A stretch of 64,000 nucleotides of DNA, taken from contig NZ_QGMZ01000029.1 of NCBI RefSeq assembly GCF_003173335.1, positions 33,296 through 97,295 of the forward strand, written 5' to 3'. How positions within the stretch are numbered: the first letter of the stretch is position 1; each line of letters starts with the position of its first letter. The notes below the pieces were generated by a model. It was not told where the DNA came from. It did no database searches and saw only the letters and a program-made list of their open reading frames with translations. Both the position numbers and the translations under genes were made by a program. Positions 48,801-56,570 of this stretch are shown piece by piece. Source of the stretch: Methanospirillum stamsii. Lineage in GTDB: Archaea > Halobacteriota > Methanomicrobia > Methanomicrobiales > Methanospirillaceae.

Positions 48801-49121
48801 CTTGCTATCTATGATCTCCTTCGTAAAGAAAAACTGACACCCGAAGAGATTAAGCGGATAAAGAAGGTGTCTGTTGATCTTTTAAAGACACTTAAGGCTG
48901 AGAAACTCAAGATTGATCACTGGAGAGAGAAGGAATCTACCCGTGATTCGGTACTGGTATCAATCCGGAACTACCTCTATAGTGAAGATACCGGTCTTCC
49001 GGTGAAGTCATACACCGATGATGAAGTGGAGAAGAAAGCAGAAATCGTGTATGAACATGTGTACCGGGTTTATCCGGAGATTCCTTCACCCTATTATGTG
49101 AAAGAGCAGTATGAGTTATAA
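45876..49121 (+). CDS. hsdR: Type I restriction-modification endonuclease subunit HsdR
   Basis: A 1081-aa motor-nuclease subunit. The N-terminal PD-ExK nuclease is marked by 'GIPLLFIECKN' with an upstream Asp ('RPDIMGFVNG'). The SF2 translocase has Walker A 'TQGSGKSYSMVF', DEAH ('ITDEAHRTQYG') and motif III 'GFTGTPL', plus motif VI 'QAIARANR'. A long C-terminal helical region contacts the methylase core. It is intact, GC-rich like hsdM, and is coupled to hsdS. Confidence 0.96.
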   Translation: MTPYTEDLLVQQTTADYLTNNLGWDSVYAYNDEILGVDGTLGRRSEKEIILTRYLNLALRRLNPDLPDEAYESGIRQISEVSSAQTLLATNQEKYDLLKKGVKVRYRNEKNKEKQAVLKIFDFTHPENNHFLCVRELWVKGDIYRKRPDIMGFVNGIPLLFIECKNMHRDLEVAYRKNFADYKDTVPHIFHYNAVIMLANGEKAKIGSLTSKYEHFHEWKRLNEQDPGVVDMETLLKGICDKKNFMDLFENFILFDDSLGPTVKILGKNHQFLGVNQAIEAVQERKQREGKLGVFWHTQGSGKSYSMVFFTRKIHRKLGGNFTFLICTDRDDLDGQIYKTFAGCKLVNHDKDPCRASDGKHLAQLLTEHKSHIFTLVQKFNQDVDPDIGYTSRDDIIVITDEAHRTQYGTLALNMRNALPNASFIGFTGTPLFKDDEITKRVFGDYVSTYDFQRAVEDGATVPLYYDARGEKLGISTTDLNDQILKKIEEISQSEEADFDDINVRQRIENELKRDYHIITAEKRLRQVAHDLVEHYSTGWESGKAMVVCIDKVTCVRMHKLLRKCWQNRIDLLTSEAKHAADEQEELFRKRQIAWMEETEMVVVISEEQNEVEKFRKWGLEEEIKEHRQLIREGFTLEDGKRIDLESAFKKPEHPFRIAIVCAMWLTGFDVPSLSTLYLDKPLKAHTLMQAIARANRVAEGKNNGLVVDYCGILKNLRKALATFAGTCDSGREGDRGENDPTRPKEELLADLAEAIGFVKSFLAAGNTPLDNIITKTGFERNAAIVAAKEVANKNDQTRKRFEVMCREVFKKFKACITIDGVNDHRQEFDAINIIYKSLQDDRQQADISYIIRKLHEVVDSAIDIQPDPDQEPGKIYDISKIDFYRLNQEFAKAKSKHTSVQMLKDVIDKKVERLLSQNPLRTDFQKHYEEIIDEYNNEKDRVTIEETWNRLLKFIQDLDDESHRAIREELDEESLAIYDLLRKEKLTPEEIKRIKKVSVDLLKTLKAEKLKIDHWREKESTRDSVLVSIRNYLYSEDTGLPVKSYTDDEVEKKAEIVYEHVYRVYPEIPSPYYVKEQYEL

Positions 49122-49231
49122 TACCAGAATAGGGATGTTTCCGGGAGATTGCGGATATCATAAATGAGAAGGGGAAACGGTAAATTCTGGTGAGGGAATA
49201 TTCAAATCATAAGATAACCAAGGCTGAAAAC

Positions 49232-49439
49232 ATGAACCGATATAAATTTTCAATTATTATTGAGACGGACGAAGATGACTAATATGCATTTGTTTTCGAA
49301 ATAGGGATATTACTCCCAAGGGAATTCATACGAAGAGGTATACGACCGGATACAACATGCCATCAGACTTTGTGGAGAAGATCAGGTAGCATGTGGCGAA
49401 CCAGTTCATCAGTTTGAACACAAGTCTTACCATGGATAA
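49232..49439 (+). pseudogene. hicB: Decayed HicB-type antitoxin gene
   Basis: Starts 'MNRYKFSIIIETDED' like a HicB antitoxin, then meets an in-frame TAA after residue 16. Reading resumes as 'YAFVFE', and after a frameshift near 49305 continues as 'GYYSQGNSYEEVYDRIQHAI' and on to TAA at 49437. All parts of a HicB N-terminal domain are recognisable, so one stop and one frameshift have disabled it. A hicA remnant follows. Confidence 0.75.
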
Positions 49440-49461
49440 TGGCAATAATATCCATTAACAT

Positions 49462-49665
49462 CCCCGTACTACTGCTGACAAACTCATTCCAATCCTTGAA
49501 AAAAGAGGATTTACTCTTGTTCGACAGACCGGTAGTCATAAAATATATCGAAATGATAAACAGGTTAGAGTGACCGTACCTTACCACAGCGGAGAAATAC
49601 TTCATCCAAAAAACCTAAACCAGATTATCATCAATGCGGAATTATCATTTGAGGACCTAAAATAA
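49462..49665 (+). pseudogene. hicA: HicA-type toxin gene without a start codon
   Basis: An open frame encodes 'TADKLIPILEKRGFTLVRQT' then 'GSHKIYRN...YHSGEILHPKNLNQII' and ends at TAA 49665: the double-stranded-RNA-binding HicA fold with its catalytic His in 'GSHKIY'. Upstream in frame there is a TAA directly before the homologous part and no ATG, GTG or TTG, so the natural start has been lost. It pairs with the decayed hicB before it. Confidence 0.75.
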
Positions 49666-49922
49666 ATTTATCAATCCAAATCTTCTGTTTTTTCCCGGGA
49701 CATATGATTTTCTAACATGAGATGTGAGAAATTGTACTGGTCTTTGTTTGCCCAGTGGAGAAGGATCTCTTCCCATCATAGGGAAAAGCATACTTCTGTC
49801 TGGATAAGAACCGGCGAAGGATCATGAGATCACCCTTCTCGAAATACCGGGAGAAGAAAGAGGAATATCGATAGTTAGGAGACATTCATGAAAACACATC
49901 TCAAAAAAATTCGAATAAGACA

Positions 49923-50393
49923 ATGATTAACCAGAAAGATCTGAAAATCCGGATACTTAAGCCCGGTGAAAATATCCCCTATTCACTCTTATTACTTGCT
50001 GATGAGACAAGAGAGGGAATTAATGCATACATTCACGATTCTACAATTTTTGTAGTGGAACATCAAGATGAAATGATTGCTGTTTGTGCAACAGTAATGA
50101 AAGACGAAGAGGGTATGGAGATAATAAATATCGCGGTGAGAGAAGATTATCAAAATAACGGAATCGGTTATTGGTTACTGCTTGAGATAATAAAAAAAGC
50201 CAGGGAACAAGGTTTATCAGAACTTATCATCGGGACCGCTGATTGTGCAGAGAAGCAATTATACCTCTACCAGAAAGCGGGGTTCAGATTCAGCAGGGTA
50301 ATAAAGGATTTTTATATCAGAAAATATCCAATGCCCATATTTGAAAATGGAATTCAACTTAAAGATATGGTTATTCTATCTATTACCCTTTGA
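49923..50393 (+). CDS. GNAT family N-acetyltransferase
   Basis: A 156-aa GNAT-fold acetyltransferase. The acetyl-CoA-binding motif A reads 'IINIAVREDYQNNGIGYWLL' (the R/Q-x-x-G-x-G/A form, with NNGIGY), followed by 'LYLYQKAGFRFSRVIKDFY' as motif B. The target is unknown. It stands alone between hicBA remains and vapBC in the accessory region, and has no coupled neighbour. Confidence 0.85.
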   Translation: MINQKDLKIRILKPGENIPYSLLLLADETREGINAYIHDSTIFVVEHQDEMIAVCATVMKDEEGMEIINIAVREDYQNNGIGYWLLLEIIKKAREQGLSELIIGTADCAEKQLYLYQKAGFRFSRVIKDFYIRKYPMPIFENGIQLKDMVILSITL

Positions 50394-50626
50394 TTTAAAT
50401 TTATAATAACCCATCCGTCTTTATGATACCGGAGTTAAAAAATATGGAAGGTATTACTCACAAGGGTTTTATCAGGTAAGGATATTTTTCATCTGGATTG
50501 GTATCTTGCTCATAATACTAGTGCAGGTATCTCTCAATAATCTACCATGAAAAAATTCAGGATTGTAGGGCATCAACAGTAAACAGAAAAGATATCATAA
50601 TCAAAAATACATAAGAAGGAACAGAG

Positions 50627-50902
50627 ATGTTAAGGACATATAAAGCAACTATAAAAAATAACCATATTGAATGGGATAATGACATAGATGAAGTAATTAA
50701 CTCAGATTCCGCAGTTCCTGTATTCATTACCATTTTAGATGAACCTTTACCGGATGATTCAATATATCGAGGTAAAAGCATGGTTTCAGCTTTGAATATG
50801 TTAGTAAAATTAAAAGCATTTAGAGATGTTGATGATCCGGTTGAGTTGATTCGAGAAATGAGACAGGATAGGGAATTACCTGGAAGACAAGATGCTGATT
50901 GA
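50627..50902 (+). CDS. vapB: VapB-type antitoxin
   Basis: A 91-aa protein whose stop lies 11 nt inside the start of a PIN-domain toxin gene, marking it as the antitoxin. The N-terminal part ('MLRTYKATIKNNHIEWDNDI') resembles the AbrB-like or similar antitoxins often paired with archaeal PIN toxins, but I cannot place the family with certainty. The C-terminal acidic/basic helix ('DDPVELIREMRQDRELPGRQ') would bind the toxin. Confidence 0.7.
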   Translation: MLRTYKATIKNNHIEWDNDIDEVINSDSAVPVFITILDEPLPDDSIYRGKSMVSALNMLVKLKAFRDVDDPVELIREMRQDRELPGRQDAD

Positions 50903-51260
50903 TAGCAATATCATTATTTATGCAGTGCAACCTCAAGAAGAAAAAATCCGGACCTTAATAGAAAAAAATGCACCATATGTTTCTGTCATCAGTTATGTAG
51001 AGGTGCTTGGTTACCATAAACTAAATAATAAGGAACGTGAATATCTGGAAATTTTTTTCAGAACTGCAAAAATGCTACCGATATCTCAAAATGTTTTAGA
51101 CTATGCTGTAAAACTCAGACAGATCAGAAAAATGACATTAGGAGATGCATTAATTGCTGGTACCGCAATTGCTTATCAGATAAAATTAGTTACCCGTAAT
51201 ACTCAGGACTTTCAATGGATTGACAATCTGGAGTTGATAAATCCATTCGAAAAAGGGTGA
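50892..51260 (+). CDS. vapC: VapC-family PIN-domain toxin
   Basis: A 122-aa PIN-domain ribonuclease. Acidic residues for metal binding are seen at 'MLIDSNIII', 'ISYVEVLGY', 'TLGDALIAGTA' and the final 'TRNTQDF'. VapC toxins cut tRNA or rRNA when freed of antitoxin. It overlaps the antitoxin by 11 nt and ends 4 nt before the convergent 102-aa gene. It seems intact. Confidence 0.88.
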   Translation: MLIDSNIIIYAVQPQEEKIRTLIEKNAPYVSVISYVEVLGYHKLNNKEREYLEIFFRTAKMLPISQNVLDYAVKLRQIRKMTLGDALIAGTAIAYQIKLVTRNTQDFQWIDNLELINPFEKG

Positions 51261-51264
51261 AAAA

Positions 51265-51573
51265 TTATTCCATCAGCCTGACCGGATCAACCGCTTCAAC
51301 CGGCATCCGTCCGCCAAATCCCCGGGGCCCCTTGTACACTCCGTCCGGAGCAAGATCCCGGTCATGCTCTTTAAGCCAGTAAAACTGGTGGTGGTACAGA
51401 TACACCCCTTTCGTGTTGGAATCCTTCCTCTCAATCAGTTCATGTCCGATGAGTTTTCCAAACTGCTGAAATTTCTTTCCCAGGGTTTTTACCGGAAACC
51501 GGGAAGAGAGACTAGTATAGGATGTTTTTCTTACATACGAGTAATTCAGTGGATTATCAAGCCATGTTATCAT
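51265..51573 (-). CDS. 102-aa conserved protein of the replication module
   Basis: A 102-aa basic protein with a middle 'FQQFGKLIGHELIERKDS' and 'GVYLYHHQFYWLKEHDRDLA', looking like a small winged-helix or DNA-binding fold, though I do not recognise it. It overlaps the helicase-like gene by ATGA, so it belongs to the same replication operon. A decayed copy of its 3' end lies at 39223-39290. The family is probably specific to related mobile elements. Confidence 0.6.
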   Translation of the reverse strand: MITWLDNPLNYSYVRKTSYTSLSSRFPVKTLGKKFQQFGKLIGHELIERKDSNTKGVYLYHHQFYWLKEHDRDLAPDGVYKGPRGFGGRMPVEAVDPVRLME

Positions 51574-53657
51574 AATACATTCTCCTTTTCATACAAATTT
51601 TTCATTTCATTCAGATGTTTCAAACAGACCTGATTATACGGCCTATCCGGAATCCAGAGGATCTGTGAAGACGTATTCGACTCACGGCATCCTCTGCACC
51701 GGCAATGCAAATCACTACCGCATTCCTTTGGAACCGGAACATACTCCTGAACCGGGAGGTCTGGTTCAAGACCATGATATGCTGCAAATTCCCGGAACGT
51801 GGTGAATCCGACTTTTTTATCAGAGGCGGTTTCAGGAATCAGGCCTCCAGAATGATGCCCTGTTGATCGACAAGATACCTTATCATCCAGACAAACCTGA
51901 TCAGTGAACGATTCAATGTTGGTAATTTCTGACTGTAGGTTCTTATATTCCGGGCCTCGCAAACATTCCGGACATTCGGGGATCTCCCCACCAGACTCAT
52001 CATAATAGTACCGTTGCATAATCTCCAGCCATTTCCTTCTGCCCAAAACCAAAAATGCCCGGACATTTTTCGTCCCCGTTGCAGTCTGAATTCGTTTCTG
52101 CCTACTCTCCATCCCTATTCCTGAAAGTGCCCGGGTCACGTTTTTACGACTGCATTTCAGACCTTGACTGACCATATTGGATGTAATCGCCTGAATTCTC
52201 CCTTCATAGTAGTACTTCCCGAATTCCGGATCAATCATCAGATCTTCATCTCCCTGGGCTAAAGAAAGGACATAATTAAACATCCCACCTTCAAACGATT
52301 CGGCCCGGGTCCTTTTAATCTCCTGTTGCCGGTTGTTCAGGTACGTGAAAAACCGTTCCTGCCCGTCAGGAAAAAGTGTCAGGATAACAGAGAGAGGCCG
52401 TGCCATCTGTTTCAGCCGTCCTTCTATCCCTTTTCCGATGCATGAAATCATACATTCTTCTGATACATGGGACCAGTGCTCCAGAGTAAATCGTGCAATA
52501 AGAGCCCTGAGCTCTGCTACTTCATCTGCATACCTGGCTGGAAGCTCTGGGGGAATATCCTCCCGTGTCGTCTCATCCGGAGAGAAGGAAAAACACCGTC
52601 CTTCTGTTGCAGTATCCTGGAACGGCTGCCTCATTGCGATGAGTTTAGGGCCAAACGGATCAAAAAGATGGACTTTGGAGAGATCGTTTTTATCCGTCAG
52701 GATATAGTAATTATCCTTTTCAAATCCAAGATTCAGGTACTTGATGAGAGGATCTGACTGATCACCTTTCAGATCTGATTCGTCGATAAGAAGTGTCCCC
52801 ATCCATCTCTCTTTAAACCGCATGATACCGGAGATTGAAGACGCTCCTGACGCCCGGATTGGATAAAAGCAGAGATCAGAGATGACTTTTAAAAACCGGC
52901 TTTTTCCCTTGCCAGTATCACCAAGGAACCGAAGATAAGGTGTGGTGCTGCACTTGGAATAATACCACGAATAGAGGATGTAATACACAAATAACTCATA
53001 ATCATGTTCTTCAGCATCAAGGTACGAGAACAGGTGATTCCGGATTCTGGTGTACAATGCTTCGGGTGAGAGCAGTCCGGCTTTTTCCAGAAGGTAAGTC
53101 CGTGGTATTCCCACAATATACGATGTTGTTCCCCGGTCCTGGTGAACAGGAAGCTCAGGAGGCCTTGTGAGTACACCTGACGGATCAATCTCTTCTTCGG
53201 AGAAAATTATCTTTCCATCCTGCAGGTGAGCATACGAGTATCTATCATCCGGACTGATACAGGTAAGGTAGAGATACCCGTCTTTCTCGAAAAACGGAAT
53301 GCGCCTGATTATCTCCTCTTCTTCAGGGGAATCAAATGTTTTCACGGTTTTGATATAAGAAAATGCCAGTTCCTTAATATCCTGAAGAGTATCATAGTCC
53401 AGTTGCTGATATTCTTTCAGTTTCTTATTCCGCTTCTGTAACGTTCTGATTACCGCATCGGAGGGTTTCTTGTTGGAGAGCAGATAGACGGCAATATCCC
53501 AGAATTCCTGAGTAAGATCCCCTTCTTCATCCGGGTTATCACTGAATAGATATGCCCCCGATTCTTTCACCTTCACATAGGACCTATCACCAGCCATCAG
53601 AAGTGCCCTCCTCATCAAATCAGAGAAGGGAGTTTGAGCGGTCATTACTTCGGTCAT
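51570..53657 (-). CDS. Helicase-like ATPase of a mobile-element replication module
   Basis: A 695-aa protein. The middle holds a P-loop ATPase with Walker A 'FLGDTGKGKSRFL' and Walker B 'TLLIDESD' (about residues 250-300), in the style of the ATPases fused or paired to plasmid and viral primases. The N-terminal part has 'DAVIRTLQKRNKK' and other helical segments. The C-terminal region is Cys-rich ('CPECLRGPEY', then 'CRCRGC'), suggesting zinc binding. It overlaps both neighbours by ATGA. A replicative helicase role is inferred from context. Confidence 0.7.
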   Translation of the reverse strand: MTEVMTAQTPFSDLMRRALLMAGDRSYVKVKESGAYLFSDNPDEEGDLTQEFWDIAVYLLSNKKPSDAVIRTLQKRNKKLKEYQQLDYDTLQDIKELAFSYIKTVKTFDSPEEEEIIRRIPFFEKDGYLYLTCISPDDRYSYAHLQDGKIIFSEEEIDPSGVLTRPPELPVHQDRGTTSYIVGIPRTYLLEKAGLLSPEALYTRIRNHLFSYLDAEEHDYELFVYYILYSWYYSKCSTTPYLRFLGDTGKGKSRFLKVISDLCFYPIRASGASSISGIMRFKERWMGTLLIDESDLKGDQSDPLIKYLNLGFEKDNYYILTDKNDLSKVHLFDPFGPKLIAMRQPFQDTATEGRCFSFSPDETTREDIPPELPARYADEVAELRALIARFTLEHWSHVSEECMISCIGKGIEGRLKQMARPLSVILTLFPDGQERFFTYLNNRQQEIKRTRAESFEGGMFNYVLSLAQGDEDLMIDPEFGKYYYEGRIQAITSNMVSQGLKCSRKNVTRALSGIGMESRQKRIQTATGTKNVRAFLVLGRRKWLEIMQRYYYDESGGEIPECPECLRGPEYKNLQSEITNIESFTDQVCLDDKVSCRSTGHHSGGLIPETASDKKVGFTTFREFAAYHGLEPDLPVQEYVPVPKECGSDLHCRCRGCRESNTSSQILWIPDRPYNQVCLKHLNEMKNLYEKENVL

Positions 53658-54724
53658 GATCTCCTCCTCGCTTTTTTCCAGGCAATTCTCTCCAGAAACC
53701 TGACTTCAGGCTTTTCCTGGTCAAGCACCTGTAGATGCCTTTTCATCACGTCCGAATCATAGGTTCCGCCACAGGGCATAATTCCCTGGCATATAGCATC
53801 CCAACCCGCTGCATCATACCCGGCAGCACACCGAAAACAGTAGACAAGCCCTTTTCCCGGATTCATTACTATATTTCCTCCTGATGATGTGCTCCCATGA
53901 ACCGGATGTTTTCCCCGGATCTCATTTCCAGATATCCTTGCCTCCAGTGGAAGATTATCCATAACAGACAGGCCATACCGCTGCGTAACATTTTTTTTGC
54001 TGCTTTGACTGGAATCCAGGCAATCCTGCTCAAATACTGGATAAGCACCAGTATCCGGGCTTATGGTTCTTGTGATATTCTCAATATCAGACCATCTTAC
54101 AGTCATTATCCGGGCATCTGGATCATATATCTCATACCGGTTCCCATTCGGGTGAATACTACCAGGACCGATACACTGACCACCTGTTTTCTCCATCCCT
54201 GCCGGGAAAAAGAGTTCAACAACGGTCTGTCCTAGGGAATTCCTTATTGAGAGTTTATGTCCGCAGAAATGGAGAGGGATGTCCGGACAGTGAACAATAG
54301 CCCGGTATTTATGCCAGTCAGGCCATGCAGAATACCGGAATGTATCCCGTACCAGATTTTCCCCGCCTGCATCATGAAATGCCTCTGCATCATCCACGTC
54401 AATGGAAAGGATATCCGAACCCGGAGCAGGATAATAGCCATAATTTCCTCCATGCTCCAGATGCAGAGCCAAAACGGGATCTGAATAGCACCTTCCCTGT
54501 GGTAACTGGTTCCAGCCTTTTTCAGTAGGGCCTTTCTCCCCAGCCGGGACACGGACATAGAGCAGGCCTTCACGCTGCATCTGCCAGGGTATACAGGAAC
54601 CTTTGAAGACAGAGGTTGTGGTATTACTCATGTGAGGACCTTTGATTCCCGGTGTGGCAGGAATATCGTTGATCCCTTTCAGGGATTCTACTTCGTGTTT
54701 TTTTTCAATACAATAATTTTGCAT
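53654..54724 (-). CDS. Primase-polymerase-like protein with CHC2-type zinc motif
   Basis: A 356-aa protein with prim-pol marks: the metal-binding 'DILSIDVDDAE' and 'GPGSIHPNGNRYEIY', the typical DxD and sxH motifs of archaeo-eukaryotic primases used by plasmids and viruses. The C-terminal 'HPVHG...GLVYCFRC' is a CHC2-type zinc finger. It would make primers for the helicase partner encoded downstream. It may start at 54724 or at ATG 54631, which has AAAGG 8 nt before it. It is divergent from the regulator gene. Confidence 0.72.
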   Translation of the reverse strand: MQNYCIEKKHEVESLKGINDIPATPGIKGPHMSNTTTSVFKGSCIPWQMQREGLLYVRVPAGEKGPTEKGWNQLPQGRCYSDPVLALHLEHGGNYGYYPAPGSDILSIDVDDAEAFHDAGGENLVRDTFRYSAWPDWHKYRAIVHCPDIPLHFCGHKLSIRNSLGQTVVELFFPAGMEKTGGQCIGPGSIHPNGNRYEIYDPDARIMTVRWSDIENITRTISPDTGAYPVFEQDCLDSSQSSKKNVTQRYGLSVMDNLPLEARISGNEIRGKHPVHGSTSSGGNIVMNPGKGLVYCFRCAAGYDAAGWDAICQGIMPCGGTYDSDVMKRHLQVLDQEKPEVRFLERIAWKKARRRS

Positions 54725-54833
54725 CTAAATTTTCAGCTCACTTAATCTGAATAGAAATTACTTGAAAGAAAACGAACATACCTTTGTTCATTTCTCTCTA
54801 TTCTCATTATCCGTGCTCACATATAAGCATTGG

Positions 54834-54843
54834 TATTATAATA
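54834..54843 (+). promoter_or_regulatory. Candidate TATA box of the regulator gene
   Basis: TATTATAATA lies about 45 nt before the first possible ATG (54880) in the gap between divergent operons. The expected transcript start would be near 54865, inside the direct repeats described at 54855-54894, so a protein bound there could block transcription. Confidence 0.4.
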
Positions 54844-54854
54844 CTATGTATTAA

Positions 54855-54894
54855 TTCATAGCAATATATTCATAGTAATATGTTCATACATATG
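54855..54894 (+). repeat. 14-bp direct repeats at the regulator start (probable operator)
   Basis: Three tandem units: TTCATAGCAATATA (54855-54868), TTCATAGTAATATG (54869-54882) and a partial TTCATACATATG (54883-54894). The array overlaps the first possible start codon at 54880. Just before it, CTATG and CATAG (54844-54861) form an inverted match. Helically spaced copies of one site next to a probable wHTH gene are the pattern of an autoregulatory operator, possibly also an origin-binding site. Confidence 0.65.
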
Positions 54895-55791
54895 ATCATG
54901 ACTGAAGGGAGAACGCGAGGGCAGCGTAATAATTCGGGGGTTACGAAGCGAAAGATAATTGAGATAGTATTAAAGCAGTCAGGATGGACCCCGGAGCCGA
55001 TGATTCGGGGCTATATTGAAAGTGATCTTGGGATAAAAGAACCAAAGAGTACAAAAATACAACTCGCCGCCGCAAAGGAAGAGGGGATTCTTCTAAAAGA
55101 AACGAACAGCGGTGTGAATTACTGGGACATTGATTTTTCATCCGGGATTCTTCTTGGATATGTTACCGATATTATTAGCCTGATGGAGGAAGAGGAACGG
55201 GTGCCTTTTTTTTCATCTTCATATGTTCAGGAATTGGCGCTTAAAAAAGCCGGTTTTTTAGCAAAAAGTAATCATCCGAAAACAAGGGTTGGATATGAAA
55301 GCACCGACCTTTCTGTATACTGGGGATTTTTACAGGGTGAGCAAATCCAGGAAACCCGGGATGAAGAACTTCCAATGGATGTTCTCCGGGCAGTCAATTT
55401 TTATCGGTATGTTGTGACGCACTCACCTTCCTTTTTCCTGTTTCCATACCATCAGGCAGGACATATTGATCCTTACCTTGAATTGATCCTGGGATCGCAG
55501 ATGCTCAAGACCGAATGGAAAGATTTTGACTTTCTTTATTTTGTCGGCACGATGGGGCTCATTGTTGATTACAGTCACTCTGAAGAAAAATACCGAAGCG
55601 AGATTGCAACATTCCTGGTCGAGAACAAAAACGATATCTATGCCCATACCTCAATAAAAAACCCCGAAATGTTATTTTATAATATGATTCAGGCACATGA
55701 AATGATACTTGATCGTCATACCATAATCACAGAAGGGGATAGTTCGCAGAAGTCATTTTGCTATGAATCGGGGATATTCAAGAAATCGTAG
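54880..55791 (+). CDS. Probable winged-helix regulator of the integrated element
   Basis: A 303-aa protein divergent from the primase operon. The N-terminal 70 residues ('TKRKIIEIVLKQSGWTPEP' and 'KIQLAAAKEEGILLKETNS') look like a winged helix-turn-helix. The remaining part is a helical domain with no family I recognise. Starts at 54880, 54892 and 54898 are possible; the direct repeats overlap the first, so a later one is plausible. Its position suggests control of copy number or of the primase operon. Confidence 0.55.
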   Translation: MFIHMIMTEGRTRGQRNNSGVTKRKIIEIVLKQSGWTPEPMIRGYIESDLGIKEPKSTKIQLAAAKEEGILLKETNSGVNYWDIDFSSGILLGYVTDIISLMEEEERVPFFSSSYVQELALKKAGFLAKSNHPKTRVGYESTDLSVYWGFLQGEQIQETRDEELPMDVLRAVNFYRYVVTHSPSFFLFPYHQAGHIDPYLELILGSQMLKTEWKDFDFLYFVGTMGLIVDYSHSEEKYRSEIATFLVENKNDIYAHTSIKNPEMLFYNMIQAHEMILDRHTIITEGDSSQKSFCYESGIFKKS

Positions 55792-55813
55792 ATATTTAGG
55801 GAAACTGAGACGT

Positions 55814-55857
55814 TGTAGCGGTCGTAACAGTTGTAACAGTTCTATGGAAAAGAGACC
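55814..55857 (+). repeat. Inverted-repeat copy A with TGTAACAGT subrepeats
   Basis: This stretch contains three tandem subrepeats of the 9-mer type TGTAACAGT and is matched in inverted orientation at 57173-57214. In the 29-nt core (55815-55843) 26 positions agree, and the match then continues through AAAAGAGACC with two small gaps. It lies 22 nt after the stop of the regulator gene. Confidence 0.65.
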
Positions 55858-56080
55858 TGATAATTTTTTTATGAAGATGAAAAAACCTTCCGGGTGAAAA
55901 CCCTGGGAGGTCTGTGAATACCTTGTACCCTGTTTTATGTTTCCCGATATCCGGATTCCATAATATGGAGAGGATTATTCAATCAGTTTTTCTCTCTCCC
56001 TAATCCGGAGATTTGCAGACAATGTCCTCGCAAAAAGGGGATTTAAGGCTTGGGGAGGCAGACCAAGATATTCTGTTGTT

Positions 56081-56461
56081 TTAAATAGGTCTGCTCACCA
56101 GGGAGGAAAAACCAGGAACCGGCCGTTCCCGGTTTTGGAGATCAACATATTCTATCCATGGCTTATCTGATGGATGAGCAGCGATACTGCAGCCGGTCTC
56201 ATTTTGAATCGTTCTGGCTGCTCCGATATGTTCCGGATGAGCATGGGTCAGGATGATGAGAGAAATACCCGAAGGACTTCGGCCATGTGACTGAATAGTC
56301 TCGAAGATCTTCGTTTCACTACCGGAAACACCGGTATCTATGAGTGTTATATTCTTCCTAAAGATGATGAAACTGTACACAACCCGGTCAAGATTCAAAC
56401 CAGGACGTACAGGAATGGTAAATTGATGATATATTGCATCAACATAAGGCGTTATCAGCAT
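56081..56461 (-). pseudogene. Truncated metallo-beta-lactamase-fold hydrolase
   Basis: The 126-aa reading frame covers only the first half of an MBL-fold protein: 'ITLIDTGVSG' and the metal motif 'LTHAHPEHIGAA' (HxHxEH, with Glu in place of the usual Asp). It stops after '...GFSSLVSRPI', while intact members continue for another 100 or more residues with the further metal ligands. No continuation is seen downstream. It is probably a deletion remnant. Confidence 0.65.
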
Positions 56462-56570
56462 AGGCTCTCCTGCTCATAATATTTTGATCTTTCAGAGCTT
56501 TTAGATGAAGAAAAAATTTCTACTTTTTAATCCTTGAATTTCTGAAAACTCATGGAAAAATGCATAGGTA

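Noticed and set aside
50394..50626. A short frame encoding 'YYSQGFYQV', like part of a HicB antitoxin
   Set aside because: Only a few residues match and the rest is unrelated; not enough to call a gene remnant.
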